Below are positions 18,272-25,882 of a DNA stretch of 64,000 bases, piece after piece. The notes under the pieces are model-generated. The model was not told the DNA's origin, did not search any database, and worked only from the letters and a program-made list of their open reading frames with translations. Position 1 is the first letter of the stretch. Every line of letters starts with the position of its first letter. Made by a program: the position numbers and the translations under genes. The stretch is from Facklamia miroungae (GTDB lineage Bacteria; Bacillota; Bacilli; Lactobacillales; Aerococcaceae), in contig NZ_JAAXPS010000001.1 in the NCBI RefSeq assembly GCF_012396555.1, positions 186,001 to 250,000 of the forward strand, given 5' to 3'.

Positions 18272-18300
18272 AGTATATAACAGTAATAATTACATGTCAA
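18272..18300 (-). promoter_or_regulatory. Promoter of the copy 2 metal-binding protein
   Basis: On the minus strand a consensus -35 TTGACA (18300-18295), a 17-base spacer and -10 TATACT (18277-18272). It is flanked on both sides by TTAGG...CTAA palindromes. Confidence 0.85.
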
Positions 18301-18307
18301 TGAATTT

Positions 18308-18321
18308 TTAGGTTAATCTAA
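18308..18321. promoter_or_regulatory. DtxR/MntR-like operator, upstream site
   Basis: TTAGGTTAATCTAA ends eight bases upstream of the -35 box of the copy 2 promoter. It matches the TTAGGtnnnnCTAA pattern of the two other sites in this locus. Confidence 0.7.
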
Positions 18322-18457
18322 AATAAATGGGCCTATTTAATTTTTTGCCTAAATTTTATAGCTTTCAACCTTTCATTCCTTTTTTAAACAATGACAAATT
18401 GTCTTTAAATTATTAACACATCTCCCATCTTGTCTTCATTCGAAAACCATGAATCGA

Positions 18458-18491
18458 AAGAACCCAAACCCTATCACGGGCTTGGGTTCTT
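18458..18491 (-). terminator. Terminator of the metal ABC transporter operon
   Basis: Arms AAGAACCCAA (18458-18467) and TTGGGTTCTT (18482-18491) around a partly paired loop. The T-run is short. Together with the operators above, this accounts for the 307-base gap 18226-18532, which holds no gene. Confidence 0.7.
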
Positions 18492-18532
18492 ATGTATAAA
18501 TCGAATTGTAGGATCATTGGTAGATAATTTAC

Positions 18533-19672
18533 TTAAAGTTTGTATCTTTCTTTAAGCGACTCTAGTCTTACCTGACCTTTTGAAGTCAATTGATAAGTGT
18601 CTTTTGGAATGTCATGATAGACTTCATCATTTTTTATCAAACGGCTTCCTATTTTTTCAATTTGTTCTTGGGTCCATTGTAAATGCTCTTTCATTGACTG
18701 GAAGCCTGCTTCACTCATTTCATTAGCTGTATTTCTATGATTTGCTAAGTGCATAATAAATAATTCTTCTTTTAAAGCTTGCTTTTGTTGACCCTTGCGA
18801 ATCATTTGGGTAATAAAACCATTTTTATTAAATAAGAATGTCAATCCAAACGTGATTCCTGCAATGGTCGCTGTCATACCTGAAAGTGAAACGTTTAAGC
18901 CTAAGCCGATAAAATAACCCAAAACGGAGTTAAAAGTGGCGTAAAGACAGGCTACAAAAAGCATATGATTTAATTTTTTCACAATGAGATAAGCTGAAGC
19001 AGCTGGTGCGATTAAGAAAGAAATAACAAGAATGGCACCTACAGCATCAAAAGCGACAACAGTTGTGATTGAAGTTAACAGCATCAAACCATAAAAGAGC
19101 ATGATCTGGGTAAATCCAGCTACTTGGGCAAATTGGGCATCAAAGGTTGTAATTTTCAATTCCTTATAGAAGATAATAATAAACAAAGCATTAATGAGTA
19201 ACATTACACTCATTTGAACAGCTGACTTAGCGATCGAAATACCAAAGACTTCCAAACGAGTTAATGAAGCCATTCCCACATCCCCCATTAATACAGCATC
19301 TGTATCAAGATGGACGTTCCCACCATATTTAGTAATTAAAATGACGGATAAGGCGAAAAAGAGCGGATAGACAACACCAACAGCATCATCATTTTTGATT
19401 AAGCCTGTATTGGACAAACTTTCTACGCCCCAGACAGTAAAAACGCCAATCAGAGCGGCACCAATTATTAATAAGGGTGAGGTTAAGTCATGAGCGATAA
19501 AATAAGCTAGTACGATTCCTAATAATACTGTATGAGAAATTGCATCTCCTAACATCGAAAGATTTCTCAATAAAAGGAAGCAGCCAATGATCGCACAAGC
19601 GATAGCTGTCAGCACCAGAATAATCAGTGATTCATAGGTGATATCAAATAATAGTAAGATATTATCAATCAT
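18533..19672 (-). CDS. Metal ABC transporter permease with winged-helix-like C-terminal extension
   Basis: 379 residues, ABC-3 family (MntC/TroC type). About 285 residues form the usual multi-helix permease (GDAISHTVLLGIV early; DAVGAILVISFLIAPAASAYLI near residue 210). The remaining 90 residues are hydrophilic and look like a winged-helix domain: ELFIMHLANHRN, NEMSEAGFQSMKEHLQWTQE, EKIGSRLIKNDEV and a wing/helix ending DTYQLTSKGQVRLESLKERY. Many ABC-3 permeases stop near 290 residues; longer ones with DtxR-like tails are known (Chlamydia YtgCR). The gene overlaps the preceding permease by 8 bp and ends the operon. Confidence 0.9.
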   Translation of the reverse strand: MIDNILLLFDITYESLIILVLTAIACAIIGCFLLLRNLSMLGDAISHTVLLGIVLAYFIAHDLTSPLLIIGAALIGVFTVWGVESLSNTGLIKNDDAVGVVYPLFFALSVILITKYGGNVHLDTDAVLMGDVGMASLTRLEVFGISIAKSAVQMSVMLLINALFIIIFYKELKITTFDAQFAQVAGFTQIMLFYGLMLLTSITTVVAFDAVGAILVISFLIAPAASAYLIVKKLNHMLFVACLYATFNSVLGYFIGLGLNVSLSGMTATIAGITFGLTFLFNKNGFITQMIRKGQQKQALKEELFIMHLANHRNTANEMSEAGFQSMKEHLQWTQEQIEKIGSRLIKNDEVYHDIPKDTYQLTSKGQVRLESLKERYKL

Positions 19673-20549
19673 TGATTTCTCCTCCTTTTTTTGGCATTAG
19701 TGTTTTTTGAACAATCCCCTTTTTACCGAAAAGCATTGAGAGTAAAGCGACGATTGATAAGATTAGAATAATAGTTGGACCCGTACTCATCCCGTTATAT
19801 TTGGTAGATATATAGGTTCCAATCACGGCAGATACACCGCCAAAGATGCCTGAAAGGATTAAAACTCTCTCAAAACGATGAGTCCATTGCATCGCTGCAA
19901 TTGAAGGTACAATCAGAATTGAAGCAATTAGAATGGTTCCGACAAGTTTTAAGCCTACAGCAATTAAACTCATAGTCATGACCAAAATAATACTGTATAG
20001 AATAACAGGTTTAACACCCACTGTCTTAGCATATACTTCATCAAAGACAAACAACTTAATTTCTTTTTTGAAGAGGATTAAAATAAAGATCGAAACAATA
20101 GCAACAATTAAAATAATTTTTAAATCATTTTCCATAATGTAAGAAGCTTGACCAAAAAGATAATTTTTTAATCCGGCTTGAGAAGCTCCTTTAAAACGCG
20201 GATTACCAGAAATATTACTCTTTAAAACCATACCAAAACCAAAGAATGATGATAAAATTATGGCTAGAATTGCATCTAACTTAAGTTTAGAATGCTGATC
20301 AATAATTTGAATTAAACCGTAAGCCAAGCCCCCACTAATAACAGCTCCGATCATCATGGTCATGGTGTCTTTTGAAAGTGTCAGCATAAATGCTAAAACA
20401 ATTCCGGGATAAGTTGCATGCCCAATCGCATCTCCTATCAGCGATTGCCCTTTAAAAACACTCACCGCCCCTACTGCTCCTGAAGCAGAGGCTAAAAGAA
20501 AAGTAGAAAGTGCAATTAAGATAAAGGAATAACTAGTTAAAATATCCAC
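19665..20549 (-). CDS. Metal ABC transporter permease (ABC-3 family)
   Basis: 294 residues with about eight hydrophobic helices; GDAIGHATYPGIVLAFML (about 39-56) and VGTILIASILIVPSIAA are family signatures of Mn/Zn/Fe permeases. It pairs with the longer permease that overlaps its 3' end, forming a heterodimeric channel. The start lies 1 bp after the ATPase stop, so translation is probably coupled. Confidence 0.93.
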   Translation of the reverse strand: MDILTSYSFILIALSTFLLASASGAVGAVSVFKGQSLIGDAIGHATYPGIVLAFMLTLSKDTMTMMIGAVISGGLAYGLIQIIDQHSKLKLDAILAIILSSFFGFGMVLKSNISGNPRFKGASQAGLKNYLFGQASYIMENDLKIILIVAIVSIFILILFKKEIKLFVFDEVYAKTVGVKPVILYSIILVMTMSLIAVGLKLVGTILIASILIVPSIAAMQWTHRFERVLILSGIFGGVSAVIGTYISTKYNGMSTGPTIILILSIVALLSMLFGKKGIVQKTLMPKKGGEIND

Positions 20550-20550
20550 T

Positions 20551-21276
20551 TTAAATTTCGCCTCCCCAAGTCATGTTCGCTTTAACTAAATTATCATGAA
20601 CAAAGACTTCTTCAGTTGGTCCTGCTGCAATGAGACGCTTATTTAAAATAATAACATGGTCAAAATATTGTTTAATAGTGTTCAAATCATGATGAACAAC
20701 AATCGAAGTATGACCCTTTTGTTGGATCCGCTTGACAAAATCGATAAAGATTTTTTCGGTCCGCTTGTCCACTCCTGCTAAGGGTTCATCCATGAAGTAG
20801 ATCTCTGCCTCTTGAGCAATTGCTCGTGCGATAAATACGCGCTGTCTTTGACCACCTGACAACTGAGAAATTTGGCGGTCTTTATACTCATAAATACCAA
20901 TCTCTTTTAAGGCTTGATGGGTCTTTTCATAATCAATTTTACGCGGCCGTTTAATCCAGCCTAGGTGGACATATCTACCCATTAAGACAACATCTTCTAC
21001 AGTGGTTGGGAAATCCCAGTTGACTTCACTGGCTTGGGGAATATAAGCGACTTTATTTTTTATTGCATCAAAATTTGTTCCCATAATCGATACTCTTCCT
21101 GAAAGAGGCTTTTCTAATTCTAAAATCCCTTTAATTAGAGTAGACTTACCAGCCCCATTGGGTCCGATAATAGCGGTTCTTGATCCTTTCATAATTTTAA
21201 CATCAATATCCCAAAGAACAGGTTGTTCTTGATAGGCCATTGTTAAATCCTCGACTTCGACGATAGTATTTGACAT
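20551..21276 (-). CDS. Metal ABC transporter ATP-binding protein
   Basis: 241 residues. Walker A GPNGAGKST (about 38-46), signature LSGGQRQRVFIARAI, Walker B IYFMDEPLAGVD and switch His (VVHHDL) are all present. It powers the two permeases downstream. Separated from the copy 1 binding protein gene upstream by a 72-base gap that carries a hairpin. Confidence 0.95.
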   Translation of the reverse strand: MSNTIVEVEDLTMAYQEQPVLWDIDVKIMKGSRTAIIGPNGAGKSTLIKGILELEKPLSGRVSIMGTNFDAIKNKVAYIPQASEVNWDFPTTVEDVVLMGRYVHLGWIKRPRKIDYEKTHQALKEIGIYEYKDRQISQLSGGQRQRVFIARAIAQEAEIYFMDEPLAGVDKRTEKIFIDFVKRIQQKGHTSIVVHHDLNTIKQYFDHVIILNKRLIAAGPTEEVFVHDNLVKANMTWGGEI

Positions 21277-21299
21277 AATTCTTCCTCCTCTATGATGTA

Positions 21300-21330
21300 A
21301 CAGAAAATATGCCGAGAGATTCTCGGCATA
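21300..21330 (-). terminator. Intra-operon attenuating terminator after binding protein copy 1
   Basis: Stem TATGCCGAGA / TCTCGGCATA with a 3-base loop; on the minus strand it is followed by TTTTCTGTT. It lies between the binding protein and the ATPase genes and would reduce downstream transcription, which fits the need for more binding protein than transporter. It closely resembles the terminator at 17250-17283. Confidence 0.75.
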
Positions 21331-21348
21331 ACTCCTGTTTTTTCTTCC

Positions 21349-22269
21349 TTATTTTAAATTATCAACTATTAAATCAACATTATGACGAACCATCTCGATA
21401 TATTTATCTCCTTCTTGACCTTCTGGTGCTAAGGAATCGGAGAAAAGCTCTTGTCCTTCACCTCTAATTACCTCAACTTCAAAGCCTTTAGCCGCACAGG
21501 CTTCTTTTAACTTTTCCATCCGAGCCGGATCAGTTGTCGATTCAGCAAAAATAGCTTTGATTTGTTTTTCAACGATAAAATCAACGGTGTCATCAATGTC
21601 TTTATTAGATACTTCGGAGTCTGTTGTAACACCTTGCGGAGCACGAACAGGAATACCATAGGCTCTTGAGAAATAGTTGAAGGCATCGTGTGGTGTAATA
21701 AGATAACGGCTATCTTCTGGAATAGAGGCGATTTTTTCTTTAACCTCTTTATCTAAGTCTTCCAATTTCAAACGATAATCTTCTAAATTTTGCAAAATTT
21801 CATCTTTATGGTCAGGGACTAACTCAATTAAAGCTTCTGAAGCTCTTATTGTCGCTTCTTGATACAAATGGATGTCGAACCAAAAGTGAGGATCGACGGC
21901 CATACCTGAATCATTATCCATGACTCCCACTTCACTAGGGTCAAAATTCTCAGTAACCGCTATACCAATTGGTTCAAGAATATCAGCCATTTTCCCTTCA
22001 AAATGCAAACCATGATACAGCACTAAATCAGCCGCTTTAATTTTTTGCAAATCTTGTGGGCGGGCTTCGTATAAGTGAGGATCTTCACCAGTAGGAATGA
22101 TCATTTCAATCGTTACAAAATCCCCTGCTAAGTTATCAACCATATCATATAAAAATGAAGAAGATACTGTTACAGCTGGTTTATCCTCAGCAAAAATAGG
22201 AGAAACTGTACCTGCAAGGGAACCGATCATCAAAATCATAGTGAATAAAACTTTAATAACTTTTCTCAT
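21349..22269 (-). CDS. TroA-type metal ABC transporter substrate-binding protein, copy 1
   Basis: 306 residues and first gene of the transporter operon. It has the same ligand set as copy 2: His in GEDPHLYE, His in DPHFWF, His in TPHDAFNYF and Asp in LFSDSLAPEG. The signal peptide ends SPIFAED, again without a lipobox cysteine, so the protein is either released or held by an uncleaved signal anchor. It differs from copy 2 mainly in the linker helix (LVPDHKDEILQNLEDYRLKL) and around GEGQ (VEVIRGEGQ against VKVVSGEGQ). The promoter and one DtxR-like palindrome lie directly upstream. Confidence 0.93.
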   Translation of the reverse strand: MRKVIKVLFTMILMIGSLAGTVSPIFAEDKPAVTVSSSFLYDMVDNLAGDFVTIEMIIPTGEDPHLYEARPQDLQKIKAADLVLYHGLHFEGKMADILEPIGIAVTENFDPSEVGVMDNDSGMAVDPHFWFDIHLYQEATIRASEALIELVPDHKDEILQNLEDYRLKLEDLDKEVKEKIASIPEDSRYLITPHDAFNYFSRAYGIPVRAPQGVTTDSEVSNKDIDDTVDFIVEKQIKAIFAESTTDPARMEKLKEACAAKGFEVEVIRGEGQELFSDSLAPEGQEGDKYIEMVRHNVDLIVDNLK

Positions 22270-22283
22270 ATCAAAACTCCTTT

Positions 22284-22297
22284 TTAGGTAAATCTAA
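22284..22297. promoter_or_regulatory. DtxR/MntR-like operator of the transporter operon
   Basis: TTAGGTAAATCTAA lies between the -10 box and the ribosome site of binding protein copy 1. Third instance of TTAGGtnnnnCTAA in this locus. Confidence 0.7.
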
Positions 22298-22312
22298 TTA
22301 ATTTATAAGTTA

Positions 22313-22340
22313 AGTATATTATTTTTTTTTGAAAAGTCAA
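22313..22340 (-). promoter_or_regulatory. Promoter of the metal ABC transporter operon
   Basis: Minus strand: -35 TTGACT (22340-22335), 16-base A-rich spacer, -10 TATACT (22318-22313). Confidence 0.78.
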
Positions 22341-22395
22341 CTTTTCAGCTTTTTTCTGGCCCGTCAGGTCCTACACTAAAGGGTCTATTTCTAAT

Positions 22396-22430
22396 AAAAA
22401 AAGAGCGCTCACTTTTCCAAGTGGTCGCTC
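22396..22430 (-). terminator. Terminator of the ATPase/HMA/Ric-like unit
   Basis: Minus strand: GAGCGACCACTT, loop, AAGTGAGCGCTC (one bulge), followed by TTTTTTTATT. Confidence 0.87.
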
Positions 22431-22436
22431 AATCAA

Positions 22437-22718
22437 TTATCGTTTCTGATATAATCCATATAACCTTGCTAAATCTTGATAGACTGCCTGATAAGTCTCG
22501 CAAGTATCGTTGGGAACTTCAAAATGATTGCTAAGGTCATCCATTTCTTCTAACAAAACACCTACTTTTTCTTCATTATCGATGTTATCTAAAATCATCT
22601 CGTAGTTGGCGCGCACATCATAGACTTCCGGATGGTGTGATCCATGGACTTTGCAGATAGCGTTAAGGTAAGTGGATAACTTATCCTCATTTTTTAATAG
22701 AAATGCTTTCCACTTCAT
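22437..22718 (-). CDS. Small hemerythrin/Ric-like protein
   Basis: 93 residues, all helical, no signal peptide. The stretch CKVHGSHHPEVYDVRANYEMI recalls the iron-sulphur cluster repair protein Ric/ScdA, where a VHG..HPE-type motif supplies di-iron ligands. The typical family length is over 200 residues, so this would be a short single-domain version. It is the last gene after the HMA protein in the FNR-like-controlled metal cluster. The assignment comes from motif memory only; a plain conserved hypothetical is the alternative. Confidence 0.5.
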   Translation of the reverse strand: MKWKAFLLKNEDKLSTYLNAICKVHGSHHPEVYDVRANYEMILDNIDNEEKVGVLLEEMDDLSNHFEVPNDTCETYQAVYQDLARLYGLYQKR

Positions 22719-22741
22719 TTATTTTCTTCCTTTCTTTGGCT

Positions 22742-22969
22742 TTATTTTATTTTCACCTTATCAACGGTATAGCCCATTGCTTCAATTTTTTCTTTAATTT
22801 TATCAATGGAAGTTTTGGAATCATCGAAGGCTAATTTAACTTTACTGGCATTAAAGTAAACCTTTACCGAATCTTCGTCCACCCCGTCACTTGTCTTAAC
22901 TGCCGTTTCGATTTTGGTCAAACATGAGGGACAGGCCAACGTTTCTAAATTCATAATTGCTTGTTTCAT
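22742..22969 (-). CDS. Stand-alone HMA metal-binding protein (CopZ-like)
   Basis: 75 residues, one ferredoxin-like HMA domain. The metal site is CPSC (LETLACPSCLTKIE) instead of the more common MTCxxC, followed by AMGYTVDKVKIK at the end. The neighbouring P-type ATPase has no N-terminal HMA domain, so this protein may act as its detached metal-donating domain. An AGGAG site precedes the ATG, and a perfect FNR-type box lies 58 bp upstream. Confidence 0.88.
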   Translation of the reverse strand: MKQAIMNLETLACPSCLTKIETAVKTSDGVDEDSVKVYFNASKVKLAFDDSKTSIDKIKEKIEAMGYTVDKVKIK

Positions 22970-23026
22970 ATAATCGCTCCTTCTTTCTTCTTAATGATAG
23001 TTTAACTTTATAGGGATCCAATTTCC

Positions 23027-23040
23027 TTGATACAGATCAA
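23027..23040. promoter_or_regulatory. FNR/FLP-type box upstream of the HMA gene
   Basis: TTGATACAGATCAA, a perfect TTGAT-N4-ATCAA palindrome in the gap between the ATPase and HMA genes. It suggests that HMA and the Ric-like gene have their own regulated promoter. Confidence 0.75.
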
Positions 23041-23109
23041 GTTTTACTTGTTTTTAACTTTAAACCGTAAAAGTCTCAAAGCGTTTAAAATAACTAAGAG
23101 AATACTCCC

Positions 23110-24912
23110 TTAGTGAATCAACATGCCCAGTGACATAGACATCCACGGACTAAATAATAAAAATCCAATTAACAATAAAACAACTGTTAAAGCAATCACT
23201 ATGTTTTCCTTCATGTTTAAGTCTGTGCGTTTACTTAATAAATAAGCGTGAACGAGATGCTTGAAGTCAGATTGAACCAGAACGACATCCGAGCTTTCAA
23301 TGGCTACATCTGTCCCAGATCCCATGGCAATACCGACATCTGCCTTGGCTATTGAAGGACTATCATTGACCCCATCACCAATAAAGGCAACCTGACGACC
23401 TTGTTTTTGTTGTTCAACTAAATAGGCGGCCTTATCCTCTGGTAATAAATTACCCATCGCTTGGTCTAATCCTAATTCTCTTGCGACTAAATCAACGGTT
23501 GCTTGATTATCACCTGAAGCCAGGACTAAACTTTTGACACCTGATTTTCGTAATAAATCAAGATAGGTCTTAATGCCGGGTCGAATCTGGTCCTTAATGC
23601 CTAAAAGAAGTACAATTTCTTGATCAACGGCCATTACCACAATCGAATGACCAGTTCTTTCTAGCTGTTGACTATCTAATTTGACATTATCTGATATTTT
23701 TAAGTATTGACTTTCCATTAAAGCCAACTTACCGATTAAAACACTATGGCCATCAATTCTTGCTTTAATTCCTTTTCCTTTGATAACATCTGTTTGACCG
23801 ACTTTCCTTTTCGGTTGTACGTCTTTGTAATGATTAAGGATAGCTAGTCCTAACGGATGGTCTGACTCCTTCTCAACCGCAACCAAATACTCCAAATAAT
23901 GATCTTTAAACAGTGGATAACTATATGTCTCATTTACTTGTGCCTTACCTAAGGTCAAAGTCCCCGTCTTATCAAAAAGCATAGTATCCACCTTAGCAAA
24001 ATTTTGAATAACTTCTGAGCCCTTTAATAAAAAACCATTTTTAGCTCCATTACCAATTCCTGCCACATTGGAAACGGGGACTCCAATCACTAAGGCGCCT
24101 GGACAACCAAGTACAAGAATCGTAATCGCTAATTCAATATCTCGCGTGATTAAACCTACCAAACCACCAATTACCAGCACTAAGGGGGTGTACCATTTAG
24201 CAAATTGATTAATAAACTGCTCAGTTGTAGATTGACTATCCTGTGCTTCTTCAACCAATTCAATAATCCGACCAAAAGTTGTGTCCTCCCCTACTTTATC
24301 CGTACGTATTTGTAGGGTGCCATTTTCAAGAATTGTCCCAGCAAAGACTTGGTCCCCCACTGACTTCGATAAAAGGACGGATTCGCCAGTGATCGATGCT
24401 TCATCTAAAGAGCCTTGTCCTAGAATGATGGCACCATCTACTGGAACCTTCCCGCCTGTTTTTACCAAGACAATGTCTCCTTCGTCCACAAAATCAATAG
24501 CTTCTTCTTTAAATTCGCCGTCTGCTTGTTGGACCCAAGCAAGGTCTGGGGCCATTTCCGTTAAGGCCTTAATAGAGGACCGGGTATAATCTAAGGTCTT
24601 GCCTTCTAACCAAGCGCCAAACAAGAATAAGAAGGTTACAATGGCCGTCTCTTCATAGTTTTGGATCATCAAGGCCCCTATCGCTGCAATAGAAACAAGA
24701 ACATCGATTGTAATTAACTTAATTTTTAGAGACGCGATCGCTTGGATGAGAATGGGCAGTGTTCCAATCACTCCTGCTATTAATAAGCCCCATTGAGTAT
24801 AAGTCTCACTTAAACTAATAAAATTGATAATCAGAGCTAGACCAATTAATATCCCTTGAACCACCATCAAATTATTTTTGTTTTTTAGAATTTTAACAGC
24901 AAATGGTTGCAT
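23110..24912 (-). CDS. P1B-type heavy-metal ATPase with CPG membrane motif
   Basis: 600 residues. TGES (175-178), phosphorylation site DKTGTLT (Asp314), HP motif (DHPL, 352-353) and GDGVNDSP (512-519) are all present. The membrane metal-site motif is Cys270-Pro-Gly (LGCPGALVIG), where copper and zinc exporters usually have CPC. There is no N-terminal HMA domain. Relatives are annotated as zinc, cadmium or iron transporters of the ZosA/PfeT type; the substrate cannot be named from sequence. An FNR-type box sits upstream, the FNR-like regulator gene is next door, and the HMA protein gene is immediately downstream. Confidence 0.9.
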   Translation of the reverse strand: MQPFAVKILKNKNNLMVVQGILIGLALIINFISLSETYTQWGLLIAGVIGTLPILIQAIASLKIKLITIDVLVSIAAIGALMIQNYEETAIVTFLFLFGAWLEGKTLDYTRSSIKALTEMAPDLAWVQQADGEFKEEAIDFVDEGDIVLVKTGGKVPVDGAIILGQGSLDEASITGESVLLSKSVGDQVFAGTILENGTLQIRTDKVGEDTTFGRIIELVEEAQDSQSTTEQFINQFAKWYTPLVLVIGGLVGLITRDIELAITILVLGCPGALVIGVPVSNVAGIGNGAKNGFLLKGSEVIQNFAKVDTMLFDKTGTLTLGKAQVNETYSYPLFKDHYLEYLVAVEKESDHPLGLAILNHYKDVQPKRKVGQTDVIKGKGIKARIDGHSVLIGKLALMESQYLKISDNVKLDSQQLERTGHSIVVMAVDQEIVLLLGIKDQIRPGIKTYLDLLRKSGVKSLVLASGDNQATVDLVARELGLDQAMGNLLPEDKAAYLVEQQKQGRQVAFIGDGVNDSPSIAKADVGIAMGSGTDVAIESSDVVLVQSDFKHLVHAYLLSKRTDLNMKENIVIALTVVLLLIGFLLFSPWMSMSLGMLIH

Positions 24913-24974
24913 GCTTCATTCTCCCCTCTTCCTTTATCTTGACTCAAGCTTAACCCGACTATGAAAAGAAAACC

Positions 24975-24988
24975 TTGACCCCGGTCAA
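24975..24988. promoter_or_regulatory. FNR/FLP-type box upstream of the metal ATPase
   Basis: TTGACCCCGGTCAA, a palindrome fitting TTGA-N6-TCAA, 62 bp before the ATPase start. It probably binds the regulator encoded just upstream. Confidence 0.75.
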
Positions 24989-25000
24989 GTTTTAAGATAA

Positions 25001-25032
25001 AAAAAGCTGACTATCTAATTTTAAATAGTCAG
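25001..25032 (-). terminator. Terminator of the FNR-like regulator gene
   Basis: Minus strand: CTGACTAT, 10-base loop, ATAGTCAG, then TTTTTTTATC. Confidence 0.85.
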
Positions 25033-25043
25033 GGAATAAATCT

Positions 25044-25724
25044 TTAGGCTTTATAAAATAACAATTCGTCTAAATCTAAAATTTCAATTTGCTTAGGAGA
25101 TAATTGGTGGATAAGACCTGCTTCCTCAAATTCTTTGAATTTGCGGCTCAATGTTTCAGGACTCGTGCCTAAAAAAGAAGCGATATCTTTACGCGACATA
25201 TCTAAATTAACTACAATCGGTCCTTGATTTTTGTCATCAACTTGGTCCATCAGATAAGAAATCAAACGATTGCCGACCTGCTCAATGGAAACTTGTGTCG
25301 TTTGCTTTTCCGAATTTTCTAAACGATTGGACATCTCGCCCAGTAATTTAATTGCAATTTGTGGGAACTCCAACAAAAATTTATTAAAGTCAGATTGTTT
25401 CAGCATACACACTCGCGTCTTTTTTTGGGCTTGCGCATAGTCTTCATGCGGAACACTTTCATTAAAAATAGTCCGTTCACCCAGAAAATCACCGGGACGT
25501 AAGATTTGAAGTAACTGTTCTTTACCCGATTCCGCAATGCGGAAAACACGGATGGCTCCCGAGTGAATAATATAAAGGGTGTCCGTTTGATCGCCTGCTT
25601 GAAACAGAAATTCACCCTTTTCTAAGTCTTTCCGGATGACCTTCTCGCCAATTAAGTCCATCGAATGATCATCCAAATGATTGAGGATCGGGACTTGTCG
25701 AATACATGCATGTTCGTGAGACAT
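25044..25724 (-). CDS. CRP/FNR-family transcription regulator, FLP type
   Basis: 226 residues: an N-terminal cyclic-nucleotide-type beta barrel (about 10-125) and a C-terminal winged helix. The recognition helix reads SPETLSRKFKE, and the E..SR spacing is that of FNR proteins, which read TTGA half-sites; two such palindromes lie close by. It lacks the FNR iron-sulphur cysteine cluster but has two cysteines, Cys7 (EHACIR) and Cys106 (TRVCML), placed like the redox disulphide pair reported for lactobacillal FLP. A thiol-redox or metal-responsive switch is therefore plausible. Likely targets are the ATPase and HMA genes. Confidence 0.88.
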   Translation of the reverse strand: MSHEHACIRQVPILNHLDDHSMDLIGEKVIRKDLEKGEFLFQAGDQTDTLYIIHSGAIRVFRIAESGKEQLLQILRPGDFLGERTIFNESVPHEDYAQAQKKTRVCMLKQSDFNKFLLEFPQIAIKLLGEMSNRLENSEKQTTQVSIEQVGNRLISYLMDQVDDKNQGPIVVNLDMSRKDIASFLGTSPETLSRKFKEFEEAGLIHQLSPKQIEILDLDELLFYKA

Positions 25725-25882
25725 TCAATCACCTCTTCCTTTCACAATTCGAATAAACCCATAATGATTAACTTCTTCTCATAAGTTTAACCAAACTCTT
25801 ATCAAAATCCAAGTTGGAGGGATTGTTTACTGGATATGAAAGCGTTATACTTTTCTTTGAAGAATTAATGAGGAGTGAAAAT

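Noticed and set aside
17924..18280. 118-codon plus-strand ORF
   Set aside because: Shadow of the metal-binding protein gene on the other strand; no family resemblance.
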